64,000 bases of DNA from UBA8079 sp965205535 (GCA_965205535.1 CBDBHH010000005.1:1612001-1676000), one strand, 5' to 3'; shown: positions 50,246 through 59,414, counted from the stretch's first letter. The notes: generated from the letters alone by a model not told the origin. A program made the numbers and translations.

Positions 50246-50662
50246 TTACAGGGTTCCGGGTGCGAAAAACTCGACGATACCGATGACGGATGCAAGGCCG
50301 AGTGTGGCCCAGTTGATCACGATCCCGGTGGCCCGATTGAACGATTCGGCGTTCCCCATAAGCCCGAGCGCGTGAAGGCACCGGGCGATGATCAGCATCG
50401 CGCCGAGGACGGCGATGATGATCGGGGAGACACCCATCATTTCGATCAGCCCCAGGAGGATCAGCGTTCCCGGGACCCATTCGGTGAAGTTGGCATGGGC
50501 TCGTATTCGCCGCGCCATGCCGTCGTCGCTGGCATCACCCCACATGATCTGGTTCTGAAACCGGTACTTGGTAACGCTGATACCCAGGGCGAGCTTCATA
50601 AGGCCCAGCAACGCGGCAACCAGCATCGTGTTGACGGGGGCGACGGCCACAATCGCTTCCAT
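50246..50662 (-). CDS. MAPEG family membrane protein (copy 2)
   Basis: This 138-residue four-helix membrane protein is nearly the same length as copy 1 and about 63% identical to it. ARRIRAHANFTEWVPGTLILLGLIEM, ARCLHALGLMGNAESFNRATGI and a final EFFAPGTL correspond segment by segment. It ends 36 bases before the pmbA start on the same strand, so it is likely co-transcribed with pmbA. Its upstream neighbour is ubiD, 43 bases downstream of which would be convergent-free on this strand. Confidence 0.83.
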   Translation of the reverse strand: MEAIVAVAPVNTMLVAALLGLMKLALGISVTKYRFQNQIMWGDASDDGMARRIRAHANFTEWVPGTLILLGLIEMMGVSPIIIAVLGAMLIIARCLHALGLMGNAESFNRATGIVINWATLGLASVIGIVEFFAPGTL

Positions 50663-50704
50663 GATTTTGTCCTCTTGTCAGAACGGCTGCCGGGCGCGGC
50701 AGCG

Positions 50705-52219
50705 TTATTTCCAGATCGGCTTGCCCGACCCGGGCAGCCCCAGATCGTCCCACATCGTGGAGACTTTATCGACGACTTCGTCATCCATGCGGATCTCGCG
50801 TCCCCATTCCCGATCGGTCTCGGGCGGAATCTTGTTCGTCGCGTCGAGCCCGATCTTGCTGCCGAGACTGGAGACGGGTGAGGCGAAGTCGAGATAGTCG
50901 ATGGGGGTGTTTTCGATGACGGTGATGTCCCGGGCGGGATCCATGCGGGTCGAGATCGCCCACATCACGTCCTTCCAGTCGCGCGCGTCGATATCGTCGT
51001 CCACGACGATCACCCATTTCGTGTACATGAACTGGCGCAGATAGGACCACACGCCCATCATCACCCGCTTGGCGTGGCCCGGATAGGCCTTGCGCATCGA
51101 GACAACGGCGATCCGGTAGGAACAGCCTTCGGGTGGCAGCCAGAAGTCGGTGATCTCCGGGAAGGCCTGGCGCAGCAGCGGCACGAATACATCGTTCAGC
51201 GCCTCACCCAGGACCGAGGGTTCGTCGGGCGGGCGGCCGGTAAAGGTCGAGAGATAGATCGGGTCGCGGCGCATGGTGATGGCGCTGACATGGAACACCG
51301 GGAACTGCTCGACGGAGTTGTAGTAGCCGGTGTGGTCGCCATAGGGGCCTTCGTCGCCATATTCGTCGAGGGAGACGTGGCCCTCGATGACGATCTCGGC
51401 GGATGCGGGCACCTTGAGCGGAACGGTCTTGCAGTCCACCAGCTCCAGCCGTTTGCCGCGCAGCAGCCCAGCGAACTGGTACTCCGAAAGATTGTCCGGG
51501 ACCGGGGTGACGGCGGCGATGATCGTGCCGGGATCGGCGCCGATGACCACGGCGGCGGGCAGCGGCTCGGGGCGTTCGGCCTTCCAGCGGGCGTGATGCT
51601 GGGCCCCGCCGCGATGCTTGAGCCAGCGCATATAGGTGGATTTGGGGCCGGTCACCTGCATCCGGTAGATGCCCAGATTAAACGCATCCTCGCGTTTGCC
51701 GTCGGGATCGGGGCCCTGGGTGACGACCAGCGGCCAGGTGATCAGCGGGGCGGGCTCGCCCGGCCAGCAGGTCTGTATGGGCAGCTTGCCGAGATCGATA
51801 TCGTCACCGGTCCAGACAATTTCATGGACCGGCCCCGAGGAGACGGTCTTGGGGCGCATCGACATCACGGTGCGCAGGATGGGCAGCTTCTCCCAGGCGT
51901 CCCGCAGCCCGCCGGGCGGTTCGGGCTGGCGCAGAAAGGCGAGTGTCTCGCCGATCTCGCGCAGCTGGTCGGGCTCGCGATCCATGCCCCAGGCGACCCG
52001 CTCGACCGTGCCGAACAGGTTGGCGAGCACCGGAATGGGGCTGGGCGTACCGTCATCGGCGATAACATTCTCGAACAGCACCGCCGGGCCGCCCTCGGCG
52101 AGGAGGCGGGTCTGGATCTCGGTCATCTCGAGGTTCGCGGCGACCGGATGGCTCACCCGCACGAGGCGGTCCTCGCGTTCAAGGCGATCGATGAATTCGC
52201 GTAGGCTGGCATACGGCAT
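50705..52219 (-). CDS. ubiD: UbiD family decarboxylase
   Basis: This 504-residue prenylated-FMN-dependent decarboxylase probably acts on 3-octaprenyl-4-hydroxybenzoate in ubiquinone synthesis. It starts MPYASLREFIDRLER. It has PAVLFENV near 45, MRWLKHRGGAQHHA (FMN-binding Arg and following residues) near 220, and EGHVSLDEYGDEGPYGDHTGYY near 305, whose Glu-rich loop is catalytic. DDDIDARDWKDVMWAISTR is near 430. ATG at 52219 was chosen over an upstream frame. The ubiA gene 1.3 kb away supports the ubiquinone role. Confidence 0.92.
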   Translation of the reverse strand: MPYASLREFIDRLEREDRLVRVSHPVAANLEMTEIQTRLLAEGGPAVLFENVIADDGTPSPIPVLANLFGTVERVAWGMDREPDQLREIGETLAFLRQPEPPGGLRDAWEKLPILRTVMSMRPKTVSSGPVHEIVWTGDDIDLGKLPIQTCWPGEPAPLITWPLVVTQGPDPDGKREDAFNLGIYRMQVTGPKSTYMRWLKHRGGAQHHARWKAERPEPLPAAVVIGADPGTIIAAVTPVPDNLSEYQFAGLLRGKRLELVDCKTVPLKVPASAEIVIEGHVSLDEYGDEGPYGDHTGYYNSVEQFPVFHVSAITMRRDPIYLSTFTGRPPDEPSVLGEALNDVFVPLLRQAFPEITDFWLPPEGCSYRIAVVSMRKAYPGHAKRVMMGVWSYLRQFMYTKWVIVVDDDIDARDWKDVMWAISTRMDPARDITVIENTPIDYLDFASPVSSLGSKIGLDATNKIPPETDREWGREIRMDDEVVDKVSTMWDDLGLPGSGKPIWK

Positions 52220-52316
52220 GGCGCTGGACTTAGACCGGTCTCGCGCCCACACGTCAAGGACCAGCTTTCGCGGAAGTTTGCTTGCGGGCCATCGCCCGGC
52301 GCAGGACAATACGCCC

Positions 52317-53039
52317 ATGACGACAGACCCTTTCGATACGGACCCCGCGCTGATCCGCGCCGTCGGCTACCCGTATGACATCGCCGCGCACTCCTTCACC
52401 TTCATGGACGGTGCGGCCGCCGCGTTCGATAAGGCGCACACGACCGGCCGTCGCCCCGTGATCGGTTACGGGTCGAACCAGTCGCCCCTGCGGCTGCGCC
52501 AGAAATACGGCACCGACCATGCGCCGATCCCCGTCCAGCGGGCCTGGCTCGATGATCACGACGTGGTCTACTCCGCGCATTTTTCGAGCTACGGGTCGTT
52601 ACCCGCAGCGTTGCGCCATATGCCCGGCACCCGTGTAGCGGTGGCCGTGAACTGGTTGAGCGATGCCGAACTCGAGGTCATGCACCCGACCGAGATCGAC
52701 AGCTACAACTTCGCCCGGCTTGAGGATCTGACCCTCAACCTGGACGGCGGTGAAACCATCGATGTCGCCTGGGCCTATCTCAGTTTTCGCGGCCATGTGG
52801 GCGATAGCGACCAACCCATCGCGCTGGCCGAGATCGCGGCCGAAGGCCGGCAGCTCCCGGCACTGTCCCAACGCGAAGCTCTGGCCCTGATGCGGGACCG
52901 AATGGCACCCGGCGAAGATCTGGCCGCGTTCGTGCGCGCCCATATTGATGATCCGGAACTCCGCGACGCGCGGGTCCGGGACCTGCAGGCGACCGCCCAT
53001 CCTGTCGCCCACGCGTCACACAAAGTTGAGGCGGTCTGA
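52317..53039 (+). CDS. Gamma-glutamylcyclotransferase-like (YGSN motif) protein, unknown function
   Basis: This 240-residue protein has the segment PVIGYGSNQSPLRLRQKYG near residue 44, the YGSN loop of gamma-glutamylcyclotransferase-like folds. I cannot place the fold's usual catalytic Glu. The middle half has HFSSYGSLPAALRHMPGTRV and a PTEIDSYNFARL segment. ATG at 52317 was chosen because the frame upstream runs antisense to ubiD. It diverges from ubiD with 97 bases between. The function is unassigned. Confidence 0.65.
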   Translation: MTTDPFDTDPALIRAVGYPYDIAAHSFTFMDGAAAAFDKAHTTGRRPVIGYGSNQSPLRLRQKYGTDHAPIPVQRAWLDDHDVVYSAHFSSYGSLPAALRHMPGTRVAVAVNWLSDAELEVMHPTEIDSYNFARLEDLTLNLDGGETIDVAWAYLSFRGHVGDSDQPIALAEIAAEGRQLPALSQREALALMRDRMAPGEDLAAFVRAHIDDPELRDARVRDLQATAHPVAHASHKVEAV

Positions 53040-53052
53040 CCTGCGCTTGCGT

Positions 53053-53079
53053 TTGCATGTCACAGGGACACGTTATACT
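53053..53079 (+). promoter_or_regulatory. Putative promoter of the VOC gene
   Basis: TTGCAT (53053-53058) and TATACT (53074-53079) are 15 bases apart, slightly short. The -10 box directly abuts the palindrome at 53079-53094. Confidence 0.4.
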
Positions 53080-53094
53080 TAACCAATGGGTTAA
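53079..53094. promoter_or_regulatory. Perfect inverted repeat TTAACC-AATG-GGTTAA upstream of the VOC gene
   Basis: Six-base perfect arms around a 4-base spacer lie just after the -10 box and 16 bases before the VOC start codon, a repressor position. ArsR-family regulators linked to VOC/SRPBCC genes often use AACC/GGTT dyads of this kind. No regulator gene is adjacent, so the regulator would act from elsewhere. Confidence 0.55.
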
Positions 53095-53110
53095 TTATAA
53101 GGAGGCTGCA

Positions 53111-53497
53111 ATGGCAGACCACGGCAAATTCTACTGGAACGAGCTCTCGACGACGGATGTCGAGGCGGCGAAGAGCTTTTACGCGCAGCTGGCGGGGTGG
53201 AGTTTCAATGAAATGCCCATGGAGAACGGCGACACATATTATGTCGGCATGCTGGGTGATGAACCCGCGGGCGGGATCATGGGGATGCCCGAAGGCGTGC
53301 CGGCCGGCACGCCGCCTTACTGGCGGGCGTATATTTCGGTCGATGATATTGATTCCGTGATGGCCGAGGCCAAGGCGGCGGGGGCCGACGTACTCATGGA
53401 CGCGTTCGATGTTCCCGGCGTCGGGCGCATCGGATCGATGCGTGATCCCCAGGGGGCCGAAATTGCGTTCATGACCCCGGCGGCGCAGGACGCGTAG
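53111..53497 (+). CDS. VOC family (glyoxalase/bleomycin resistance-like) protein
   Basis: This 128-residue paired beta-alpha-beta-beta-beta protein has WNELSTTDVEAAKSFYAQLAGW at the start, WRAYISVDDIDSVMAEAKAAGA in the middle and DPQGAEIAFM at the end, a standard VOC layout with a conserved Glu. An almost complete AAGGAGG lies 6 bases before the ATG. VOC proteins are metal-dependent lyases, dioxygenases or binding proteins. The strong operator-like palindrome suggests inducible expression. Confidence 0.82.
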   Translation: MADHGKFYWNELSTTDVEAAKSFYAQLAGWSFNEMPMENGDTYYVGMLGDEPAGGIMGMPEGVPAGTPPYWRAYISVDDIDSVMAEAKAAGADVLMDAFDVPGVGRIGSMRDPQGAEIAFMTPAAQDA

Positions 53498-54424
53498 TCA
53501 GGTCGCCAGCCGCCCGGCGATCGCGGCGGCGAAAATGATCAGCCCGAAATCCCGGTTGGCACGGAACTTCGCCAGGCAATCCTTCGCGTCGTCGAAATCG
53601 ATTGTGAAGGTCTGCCAGGCGAGGTGGGCGGCACCCAGCACCAGTCCGGCCCAGAATGGCCAGGCAAGTGCTTCCATCCAGCCGGTGACCGCCAGCAGGG
53701 CGATTGTCACGACATAGAAGCCGGCGATCCACGGGCGAGATTTCGCGCCCAAGAGGCGCGCGGTCGACTTGATGCCGACCAGCGCGTCGTCTTCCTTATC
53801 CTGATGGGCGTAAATCGTGTCGTAGCCCAACGTCCAGAAGAACCCGGCGGCGTAGAGCACGAAGGCGGCAGGATCGAGATCGCCGCGCACCACGGCCCAG
53901 CCCAGCAGTGCCCCCCAGTTAAAGGTCAGGCCCAGCCAGGCCTGGGGCCACCAGGTGATGCGCTTCATCAACGGGTAGGGCACGACGAGGGCCAGGCTCA
54001 GCGCACCGATGGCAACCGCGAACAGGTTGAATTGCAGAAGAATCACGAAACTGATCGCGAGCAGCAATGCCAGGAACATGAGCGCGGCACGCACACTTAT
54101 GGCGCCGCTGGCGAGCGGGCGATCGGCGGTTCGCGCAACGCGCGCGTCGAAATCCCGATCGAAGAAATCATTGATGACGCAGCCCGCGCCGCGCATCAGG
54201 ATCGCGCCGACCCCGAACAACGCGACCCAGAACAGGTTCGGCCAGCTGCCCGGTTCTGCCGGGATCGCCAGCGCCCACCAGCCCGGCAGCAACAGCAACC
54301 AGGTGCCGATCGGCCGGTCGAGACGCATCAGCCGCGCATAGGGCCGCGCGGGTGCGGGTGCGAACCGATCGAGCCAGTTGCCGCGCGGGATGTCACTGGC
54401 GTTATGATGGGGGGCGTCTTGCAT
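53498..54424 (-). CDS. ubiA: 4-hydroxybenzoate polyprenyltransferase
   Basis: This 308-residue integral-membrane prenyltransferase attaches the polyprenyl chain to 4-hydroxybenzoate in ubiquinone synthesis. The first aspartate motif is in CVINDFFDRDFD near residue 85, and the second in GYDTIYAHQDKEDD near 200. Eight or so hydrophobic helices follow the family pattern. It diverges from rsmE with 51 bases between and ends head-on with the VOC gene one base apart. Confidence 0.94.
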   Translation of the reverse strand: MQDAPHHNASDIPRGNWLDRFAPAPARPYARLMRLDRPIGTWLLLLPGWWALAIPAEPGSWPNLFWVALFGVGAILMRGAGCVINDFFDRDFDARVARTADRPLASGAISVRAALMFLALLLAISFVILLQFNLFAVAIGALSLALVVPYPLMKRITWWPQAWLGLTFNWGALLGWAVVRGDLDPAAFVLYAAGFFWTLGYDTIYAHQDKEDDALVGIKSTARLLGAKSRPWIAGFYVVTIALLAVTGWMEALAWPFWAGLVLGAAHLAWQTFTIDFDDAKDCLAKFRANRDFGLIIFAAAIAGRLAT

Positions 54425-54475
54425 GACGCATTGTTAGCCCAGACGGGGCCTCGCCCCCAATCCCGGATTTACCAG

Positions 54476-55243
54476 ATGCCCGATACCCCGGCAGATTTCA
54501 CCCGCATCCGCCTGTTCGTGGAAGACGATCTAGCCACCGGCACGGGGCTCACCCTGGGCCGCGACCAGAGCCACTATCTGCAGAATGTCATGCGCCGGGG
54601 AACGGGTGATCATGTTGCCCTGTTTAACGGGCGAGATGGCGAGTTCTGGGCGGAGCTGACCGAAATGCGCCGGGGCGCGGTCAGTTTGACACCCGGTGAG
54701 CGAATTCGTGAACAGGCCCCGGAACCCGACCTCTGGCTGGTGTTCGCGCCGATCAAGCGCGCGGCCGTCAATTTTGTCGTGACCAAGGCAACCGAGCTTG
54801 GGGTGTCGCGGATTGCGCCCGTGATCACCTCCCGGACAAACTCCGAGCGGGTCAACACGCGCCGCCTGCGCGCCAATGCCATCGAGGCGGCCGAGCAATC
54901 CGAGCGCCTGGCCGTGCCCGCAGTCGACGAACCGCTGCGATTGCCCGCACTCCTGGAGGGGTGGCCTACCGAACGACGGCTTCTGGTGGGCGATGAAACC
55001 GGAACCGGCCAGCCGATCGCGGATGTGGCGGCGGAATTGGCGAAGGATCCCGGACCATTGGCAGTCATGACGGGACCGGAGGGCGGCTTTGCGCCTGATG
55101 AGCTTGACCAATTGCGTGATCTACCCTTTGTTATACCTGTCGGGTTGGGGCCGCGGGTGTTGCGCGCCGACACGGCCGCATTGGCGGCCCTTGCCGTTGT
55201 ACAAGCCGTTGCCGGGGACTGGCGTTCCGGGCGTGTGAGTTAA
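54476..55243 (+). CDS. rsmE: 16S rRNA (uracil(1498)-N(3))-methyltransferase
   Basis: This 255-residue SPOUT methyltransferase has an N-terminal PUA-like domain (HYLQNVMRRGTGDHVALFNG). The SAM knot has KATELGVSRIAPVITSRT and AVMTGPEGGFAPDE, and LGPRVLRADTAALAAL ends it, all typical of RsmE. The open frame extends about 850 bases upstream, but that part is antisense to ubiA. ATG at 54476 gives the family length. Confidence 0.95.
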   Translation: MPDTPADFTRIRLFVEDDLATGTGLTLGRDQSHYLQNVMRRGTGDHVALFNGRDGEFWAELTEMRRGAVSLTPGERIREQAPEPDLWLVFAPIKRAAVNFVVTKATELGVSRIAPVITSRTNSERVNTRRLRANAIEAAEQSERLAVPAVDEPLRLPALLEGWPTERRLLVGDETGTGQPIADVAAELAKDPGPLAVMTGPEGGFAPDELDQLRDLPFVIPVGLGPRVLRADTAALAALAVVQAVAGDWRSGRVS

Positions 55244-55267
55244 CCGGAACCAGTCGGGATATCAGGT

Positions 55268-56635
55268 ATGGCAGCTCCATCTTCGGGTGGCGGTCCGGTC
55301 ATCGAATCGAAAGACCAACTCATCGCGTGGTTCGCCGAAGGCGAGAAGCCGCGCGAGGCGTGGCGGATCGGCACCGAGCACGAAAAATTTGCCTTCCGGC
55401 AATCGGATCATGCGCCATTGGCTTATGACAGCGGCCCGGGAATCCGTGATCTCCTGGAGGGGCTGCAGCGTTTCGGCTGGGAACCCGTCTATGAAGGCGA
55501 GAATGTCATCGCACTAACCGGCGACAGCGGCGCCAATATATCGCTGGAGCCGGGCGGGCAGTTCGAGCTCTCGGGTGCGCCGCTCGAGACCCTGCACCAG
55601 ACCTGTGACGAGGTGCACGAGCATCTGAAGCAGCTGCGCGAGGTGAACCGTGAGCTCGGTGTCGCCATGCTGGGGATCGGTTATCACCCGTTCCTCAAGC
55701 GTGAAGATGCACCCTGGATGCCCAAGGGTCGCTACAAGGTCATGCGCGAATACATGCCCAAGGTCGGCACCATGGGCCTCGATATGATGCTGCGCACCTG
55801 TACCGTTCAGGTGAATCTGGATTTCGACAGTGAGGCCGATATGGCGCGCAAGATGCGTGTCGCGATGGCATTGCAACCGATCGCCACGGCAATGTTCGCG
55901 AACTCGCCGTTCAAGGAAGGCAAGCGGACGGACTATCTGAGCCTGCGCAGCCATGTCTGGACCGACACGGATAACGACCGGTCGGGCATCCTGCCCTTCG
56001 TGTTCGATGATGATTTCGGCTACGAGCATTACGTGGACTATGTGCTCGATACGCCGATGTATTTCGTCTACCGCGACGGCGCCTATATCGACGCGTCGGG
56101 GCAGTCCTTTCGTGATTTCATGGCCGGCAACCTGGCGGCCCTGCCGGGTGAGCGGGCGACCATGGGCGACTGGACGGACCACACGACGACGCTGTTTCCC
56201 GAAGTTCGCCTGAAGCAGTTTCTCGAAATGCGCGGCGCCGATGGCGGCCCCTGGCGGCGTGTGTGCGCGCTCCCGGCATTCTGGGTCGGCCTCCTGTATG
56301 ACGATGCCGCGCTAGATGCGGCATCGGACATGATCGCCGACTGGACGGCAGATGAAGTGGTGGCGCTGCGCAACAATGTCCCGGCCCAGGGCCTGGCCAC
56401 GCCGTTCCGAAATCGCTCGATGCTCGAGCTTGCCCGTGAGGCGCTGGAGATTTCGCGCATGGGCCTGCGCAATCGTGCCCAGCTGGATTTCTGGGGCCAG
56501 GACGAGACGCATTTTCTGGCTACCCTTGAGCAGATCGTCGATAGCGGTCTGACCCCGGCGGAGAACAAGCTCGCGGCCTTCGAGGGGCGCTGGGACCACG
56601 ATGTGAACCGCGCGTTCGAGGAATACGCCTGGTAG
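55268..56635 (+). CDS. gshA: Glutamate-cysteine ligase, alphaproteobacterial/plant type
   Basis: This 455-residue ligase makes gamma-glutamylcysteine, the first step of glutathione. It is of the plant/alphaproteobacterial GCS2-like class: IGTEHEKFAF near residue 33, NISLEPGGQFELSGAPLETLH near 92, GMGIGYHPF-like GIGYHPFLKREDAPWMPKGRY near 135, and QVNLDFDSE near 180. It is 24 bases after rsmE on the same strand. Gamma-glutamylcysteine is also a sulfur donor in some EgtB pathways, linking it to egtB-egtD. Confidence 0.93.
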   Translation: MAAPSSGGGPVIESKDQLIAWFAEGEKPREAWRIGTEHEKFAFRQSDHAPLAYDSGPGIRDLLEGLQRFGWEPVYEGENVIALTGDSGANISLEPGGQFELSGAPLETLHQTCDEVHEHLKQLREVNRELGVAMLGIGYHPFLKREDAPWMPKGRYKVMREYMPKVGTMGLDMMLRTCTVQVNLDFDSEADMARKMRVAMALQPIATAMFANSPFKEGKRTDYLSLRSHVWTDTDNDRSGILPFVFDDDFGYEHYVDYVLDTPMYFVYRDGAYIDASGQSFRDFMAGNLAALPGERATMGDWTDHTTTLFPEVRLKQFLEMRGADGGPWRRVCALPAFWVGLLYDDAALDAASDMIADWTADEVVALRNNVPAQGLATPFRNRSMLELAREALEISRMGLRNRAQLDFWGQDETHFLATLEQIVDSGLTPAENKLAAFEGRWDHDVNRAFEEYAW

Positions 56636-56661
56636 GACGCCGCCGGTTCGATTGGATGCAG

Positions 56662-58236
56662 CTAGGCGTCACCGCGCCGGAACGGGCTCCACAGCATCAA
56701 CGACAACAGCACCGAGACGATTCCGACCATCGCGAACACGATGAAGGTGTCCCGGAATGCCAGTGCAGTTGCCTGGGCGGCCACCATGCGACCGAGGTAA
56801 ACGGTCGCGAGAGAACCCTCGATCGCGTCCGGCAGGCCTGTCGCCGTCAGCATCTCGCGCACGCTGGCGAGTAGACCTTGCGTGGCAGAGTTCGCTTCGG
56901 TCTGGGTAGACGCCAGGACTTCGCTATAGATCGACGTGCGACGCTCGATGAAGATCGCCAACAGATTGATGCCGAACGCGCCGCCCAGCTGGCGGTTGAA
57001 GTTGAGCATGCCGTTGGCCGTGCCGAGCTTTTCAGGCGGGGCGGCCTTCAACCCGGCTGCCGTGACGGGCGGGAACAGCATGCCCTGGCCGATCCGGCCG
57101 ATCCCGACGAATACGGCAAAGGTGATGAAGGCGGTGTTGGCATCGGCCAGGCCCATCAGCCAGGTCGATACCGTGAACAGCGCGAACCCGAGTGCCAGTG
57201 GGATGTAGGGCGGGATGATGTCGGCCGTTCGCCCGGCCAGCGGCAAAATGAGACCCATGATGAGGCCGCCGGGCACCAGCACCAGGCCGGCGCGCAGCGG
57301 GGTGTAGTTCTGGACCAGCTGGACGAAAACGGGTTGCAGGTAAAACGACCCGAACAGGGTCGCGCCGAATAGGAATGACACCGCGCTGGCGATAGCAAAC
57401 CGAGGCCGTGCCAGCAGCCGGACATCAAAGATCGGGTCGTCGACATATAGTTCCCAGGCGACAAACAGGATAGCGGATCCCAACCCGGTGCCGAGCGTCA
57501 GCAGGACGAAGTTGGAGTTCCAGCCTTTCAACTGGCCGTTCGAAAGGCCGGTCAGTGTGGCGGTCAGAAAGGTTGCGACCAGCAGAAACCCGAACCAGTC
57601 GAGATAGGTGCGCGGGGCGTCGCGATCACGTGTGGGAAACACGATCGAGGCCAGCATCATCGAGCAGAAGGCGACGGGCATGGCGACGTAGAAGGTGAAT
57701 CGCCAGTCGAACAGGTCGATGGCCAAGCCGCCGAACCATGGGCCGAGACCCGGGCCCAGGATGAAGCTGAGCCCGAACAGGCCGGCGACCATGGCGCGCC
57801 GGTTCGGCGGGAAGACCGCGAACATTGCCATCATGGTGAGCGGCAGGATGACCCCGGCGGCGAGCCCCTGTGTGGCCCGCCCCAATACGACCACCAGATA
57901 GGTCTGGGCGGTGCCGCCGGCGGCAGACGCGGCAAAGAACAGGAGCATCATCGCGACGAAGACATGGCGTGAACCGAAGGTCCGGGTCAGCCAGTCGCTG
58001 AGCAGCATGCCGGCGGTCATCGCCGCAAAAAAGGCGGTCGCCATCCATTGGGCCTGATCCTGTCCGACGCCGAACGCGCCCATGATATCCGGCACGGCGA
58101 CGTTGGTGATCGTGCCGGACAGCGCAAGGGCGAGGGAGGACGACAGGCTTGTGGCGACGACGAGCCAGCGTTGCGCGAAGCCGACACCGGGTGACTCCAC
58201 GACACCGGACGCGGCAGGCATGACGGCGTCGGTCAC
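56662..58236 (-). CDS. DHA2 family MFS multidrug efflux transporter (EmrB-like)
   Basis: This 524-residue inner-membrane proton antiporter has about 14 transmembrane segments. AFGVGQDQAQWMATAFFAAMTAGM and the motif-A region LLSDWLTRTFGSRHVFV are near residue 80, with GLGPWFGGLAIDLFDWRFTFY near 165. The GTG start overlaps the stop of the emrA-like gene, so the two are made together as an EmrAB-type tripartite pump. It would need a TolC-type outer-membrane protein from elsewhere. Confidence 0.92.
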   Translation of the reverse strand: MTDAVMPAASGVVESPGVGFAQRWLVVATSLSSSLALALSGTITNVAVPDIMGAFGVGQDQAQWMATAFFAAMTAGMLLSDWLTRTFGSRHVFVAMMLLFFAASAAGGTAQTYLVVVLGRATQGLAAGVILPLTMMAMFAVFPPNRRAMVAGLFGLSFILGPGLGPWFGGLAIDLFDWRFTFYVAMPVAFCSMMLASIVFPTRDRDAPRTYLDWFGFLLVATFLTATLTGLSNGQLKGWNSNFVLLTLGTGLGSAILFVAWELYVDDPIFDVRLLARPRFAIASAVSFLFGATLFGSFYLQPVFVQLVQNYTPLRAGLVLVPGGLIMGLILPLAGRTADIIPPYIPLALGFALFTVSTWLMGLADANTAFITFAVFVGIGRIGQGMLFPPVTAAGLKAAPPEKLGTANGMLNFNRQLGGAFGINLLAIFIERRTSIYSEVLASTQTEANSATQGLLASVREMLTATGLPDAIEGSLATVYLGRMVAAQATALAFRDTFIVFAMVGIVSVLLSLMLWSPFRRGDA

Positions 58237-59414
58237 CGCCCGGGAATTTCGATGTTCACCACGGCCATCATGCCCGGGCGCAGCACGCCCTGTGTCTCTT
58301 CGATGGCGATGCGAACCGGCAGGCGCTGGGTCACCTTGGTGAAGTTGCCGCTCGGGTTCGGGTTCGGCAGCAGCGCGAACTCGCTGGTTGCGGCCTGGCC
58401 GATGCGTGCGACGGTGCCGCTGAACTGCCGGTCGGGGAAGGCGTCAATCTTGACCTCGACGGCCATGCCCGGCGCGAGATGGCGGATGTCCGTTTCCTTG
58501 ATGTTTGCCTCGACCCAGACAAGATCGGGATTGTGGACCAGCATCAGGCGTTGTCCGGGGTTCACGAACTCACCGCGGTCAACGAATGTCTCCGAGACCA
58601 CCCCGTCGATCGGGCTCTTGATGGTGCGGTCGGCCGCATCGAGCGCCTGTTGGTCCCGCTGTGCCGCGATTTCTGCTTCCTCGTGGCGCAATGCGTCCAT
58701 GCGGCCCGCGAGCACATTCATTTCACCGCGTTCGGCCTCCGCCTCGCCGACGTCGGCCAGGGCGGCGGCCAGATCGGCCTGCGCCTTCTGGTGCCTTTCC
58801 TGGGCACGGCTTAGCGCGGTGTGGACCTGATCCAGCCGCTGACGCGAGACGATCTGCTCGGCCAGCAAGGTGCGGGTGCGCTCGAAATCGGTACGCGCGA
58901 ACTCGAACTGTTCGCGGCTCGCCTCGACGGCGACCCGTGCTGCGTCGGCCCGCGATCGGACGGCCTCTACCCGGCTGGTCGTCGTGCGGTCGATCAGGTC
59001 GATCTGCGATGTGATCTGCTGCCGTGCCGCCGCCAGGGCCGCGATACGCGCGCCATACTCGGTCAGTTTGAGCTGGGATTCCCGGGAATCGATCTCGACC
59101 AGGAGTTCGCCCCGGCGAACCTTGTCTCCCTCGATGATGGGCATGTCGACCACCCAGCCCGACACGCGGCTGGAAATTGCGATTGTGTCGGCCTGGATTC
59201 GGGCATCGGTTTCGCTGACATGCGCCCATTGCCAGTAGCCCCACCGGCCGGCGCCAACGACGGCGGCGAGGACGATGGCAATGATGACCACATAGCGGAT
59301 ACGGGCGCCGATACGCGGAGGCGCTGCAGCCGCCGTTTCGGCGCTGGCGTCGGTCTCAGGTTGTTGCAGACGTCCTTCGTCGGGCATGCCATCTCCGAAC
59401 CGATCGCTGGCCAT
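58233..59414 (-). CDS. HlyD family membrane fusion protein (EmrA-like)
   Basis: This 393-residue adaptor has a short cytoplasmic N-terminus, one transmembrane helix (YVVIIAIVLAAVVGAGRWGYW, residues about 40-60), a biotinyl-like domain (SSRVSGWVVDMPIIEGDKVRRGELLVEID), and a coiled-coil hairpin of about 110 residues. The lipoyl/beta-barrel half ends with the typical LRPGMMAVVNIEI. It is the first gene of the emrAB-like operon. Confidence 0.92.
   Translation of the reverse strand: MASDRFGDGMPDEGRLQQPETDASAETAAAAPPRIGARIRYVVIIAIVLAAVVGAGRWGYWQWAHVSETDARIQADTIAISSRVSGWVVDMPIIEGDKVRRGELLVEIDSRESQLKLTEYGARIAALAAARQQITSQIDLIDRTTTSRVEAVRSRADAARVAVEASREQFEFARTDFERTRTLLAEQIVSRQRLDQVHTALSRAQERHQKAQADLAAALADVGEAEAERGEMNVLAGRMDALRHEEAEIAAQRDQQALDAADRTIKSPIDGVVSETFVDRGEFVNPGQRLMLVHNPDLVWVEANIKETDIRHLAPGMAVEVKIDAFPDRQFSGTVARIGQAATSEFALLPNPNPSGNFTKVTQRLPVRIAIEETQGVLRPGMMAVVNIEIPGR

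Noticed and set aside
51669..52316. Long open frame on the plus strand joining the YGSN protein, 456 codons in all
   Set aside because: The first 216 codons are antisense to ubiD, whose motifs are intact; the frame is open because of GC-rich codon bias.
53624..54475. 284-codon upstream extension of rsmE
   Set aside because: Entirely antisense to ubiA, which has both aspartate motifs; rsmE has a good ATG at 54476.
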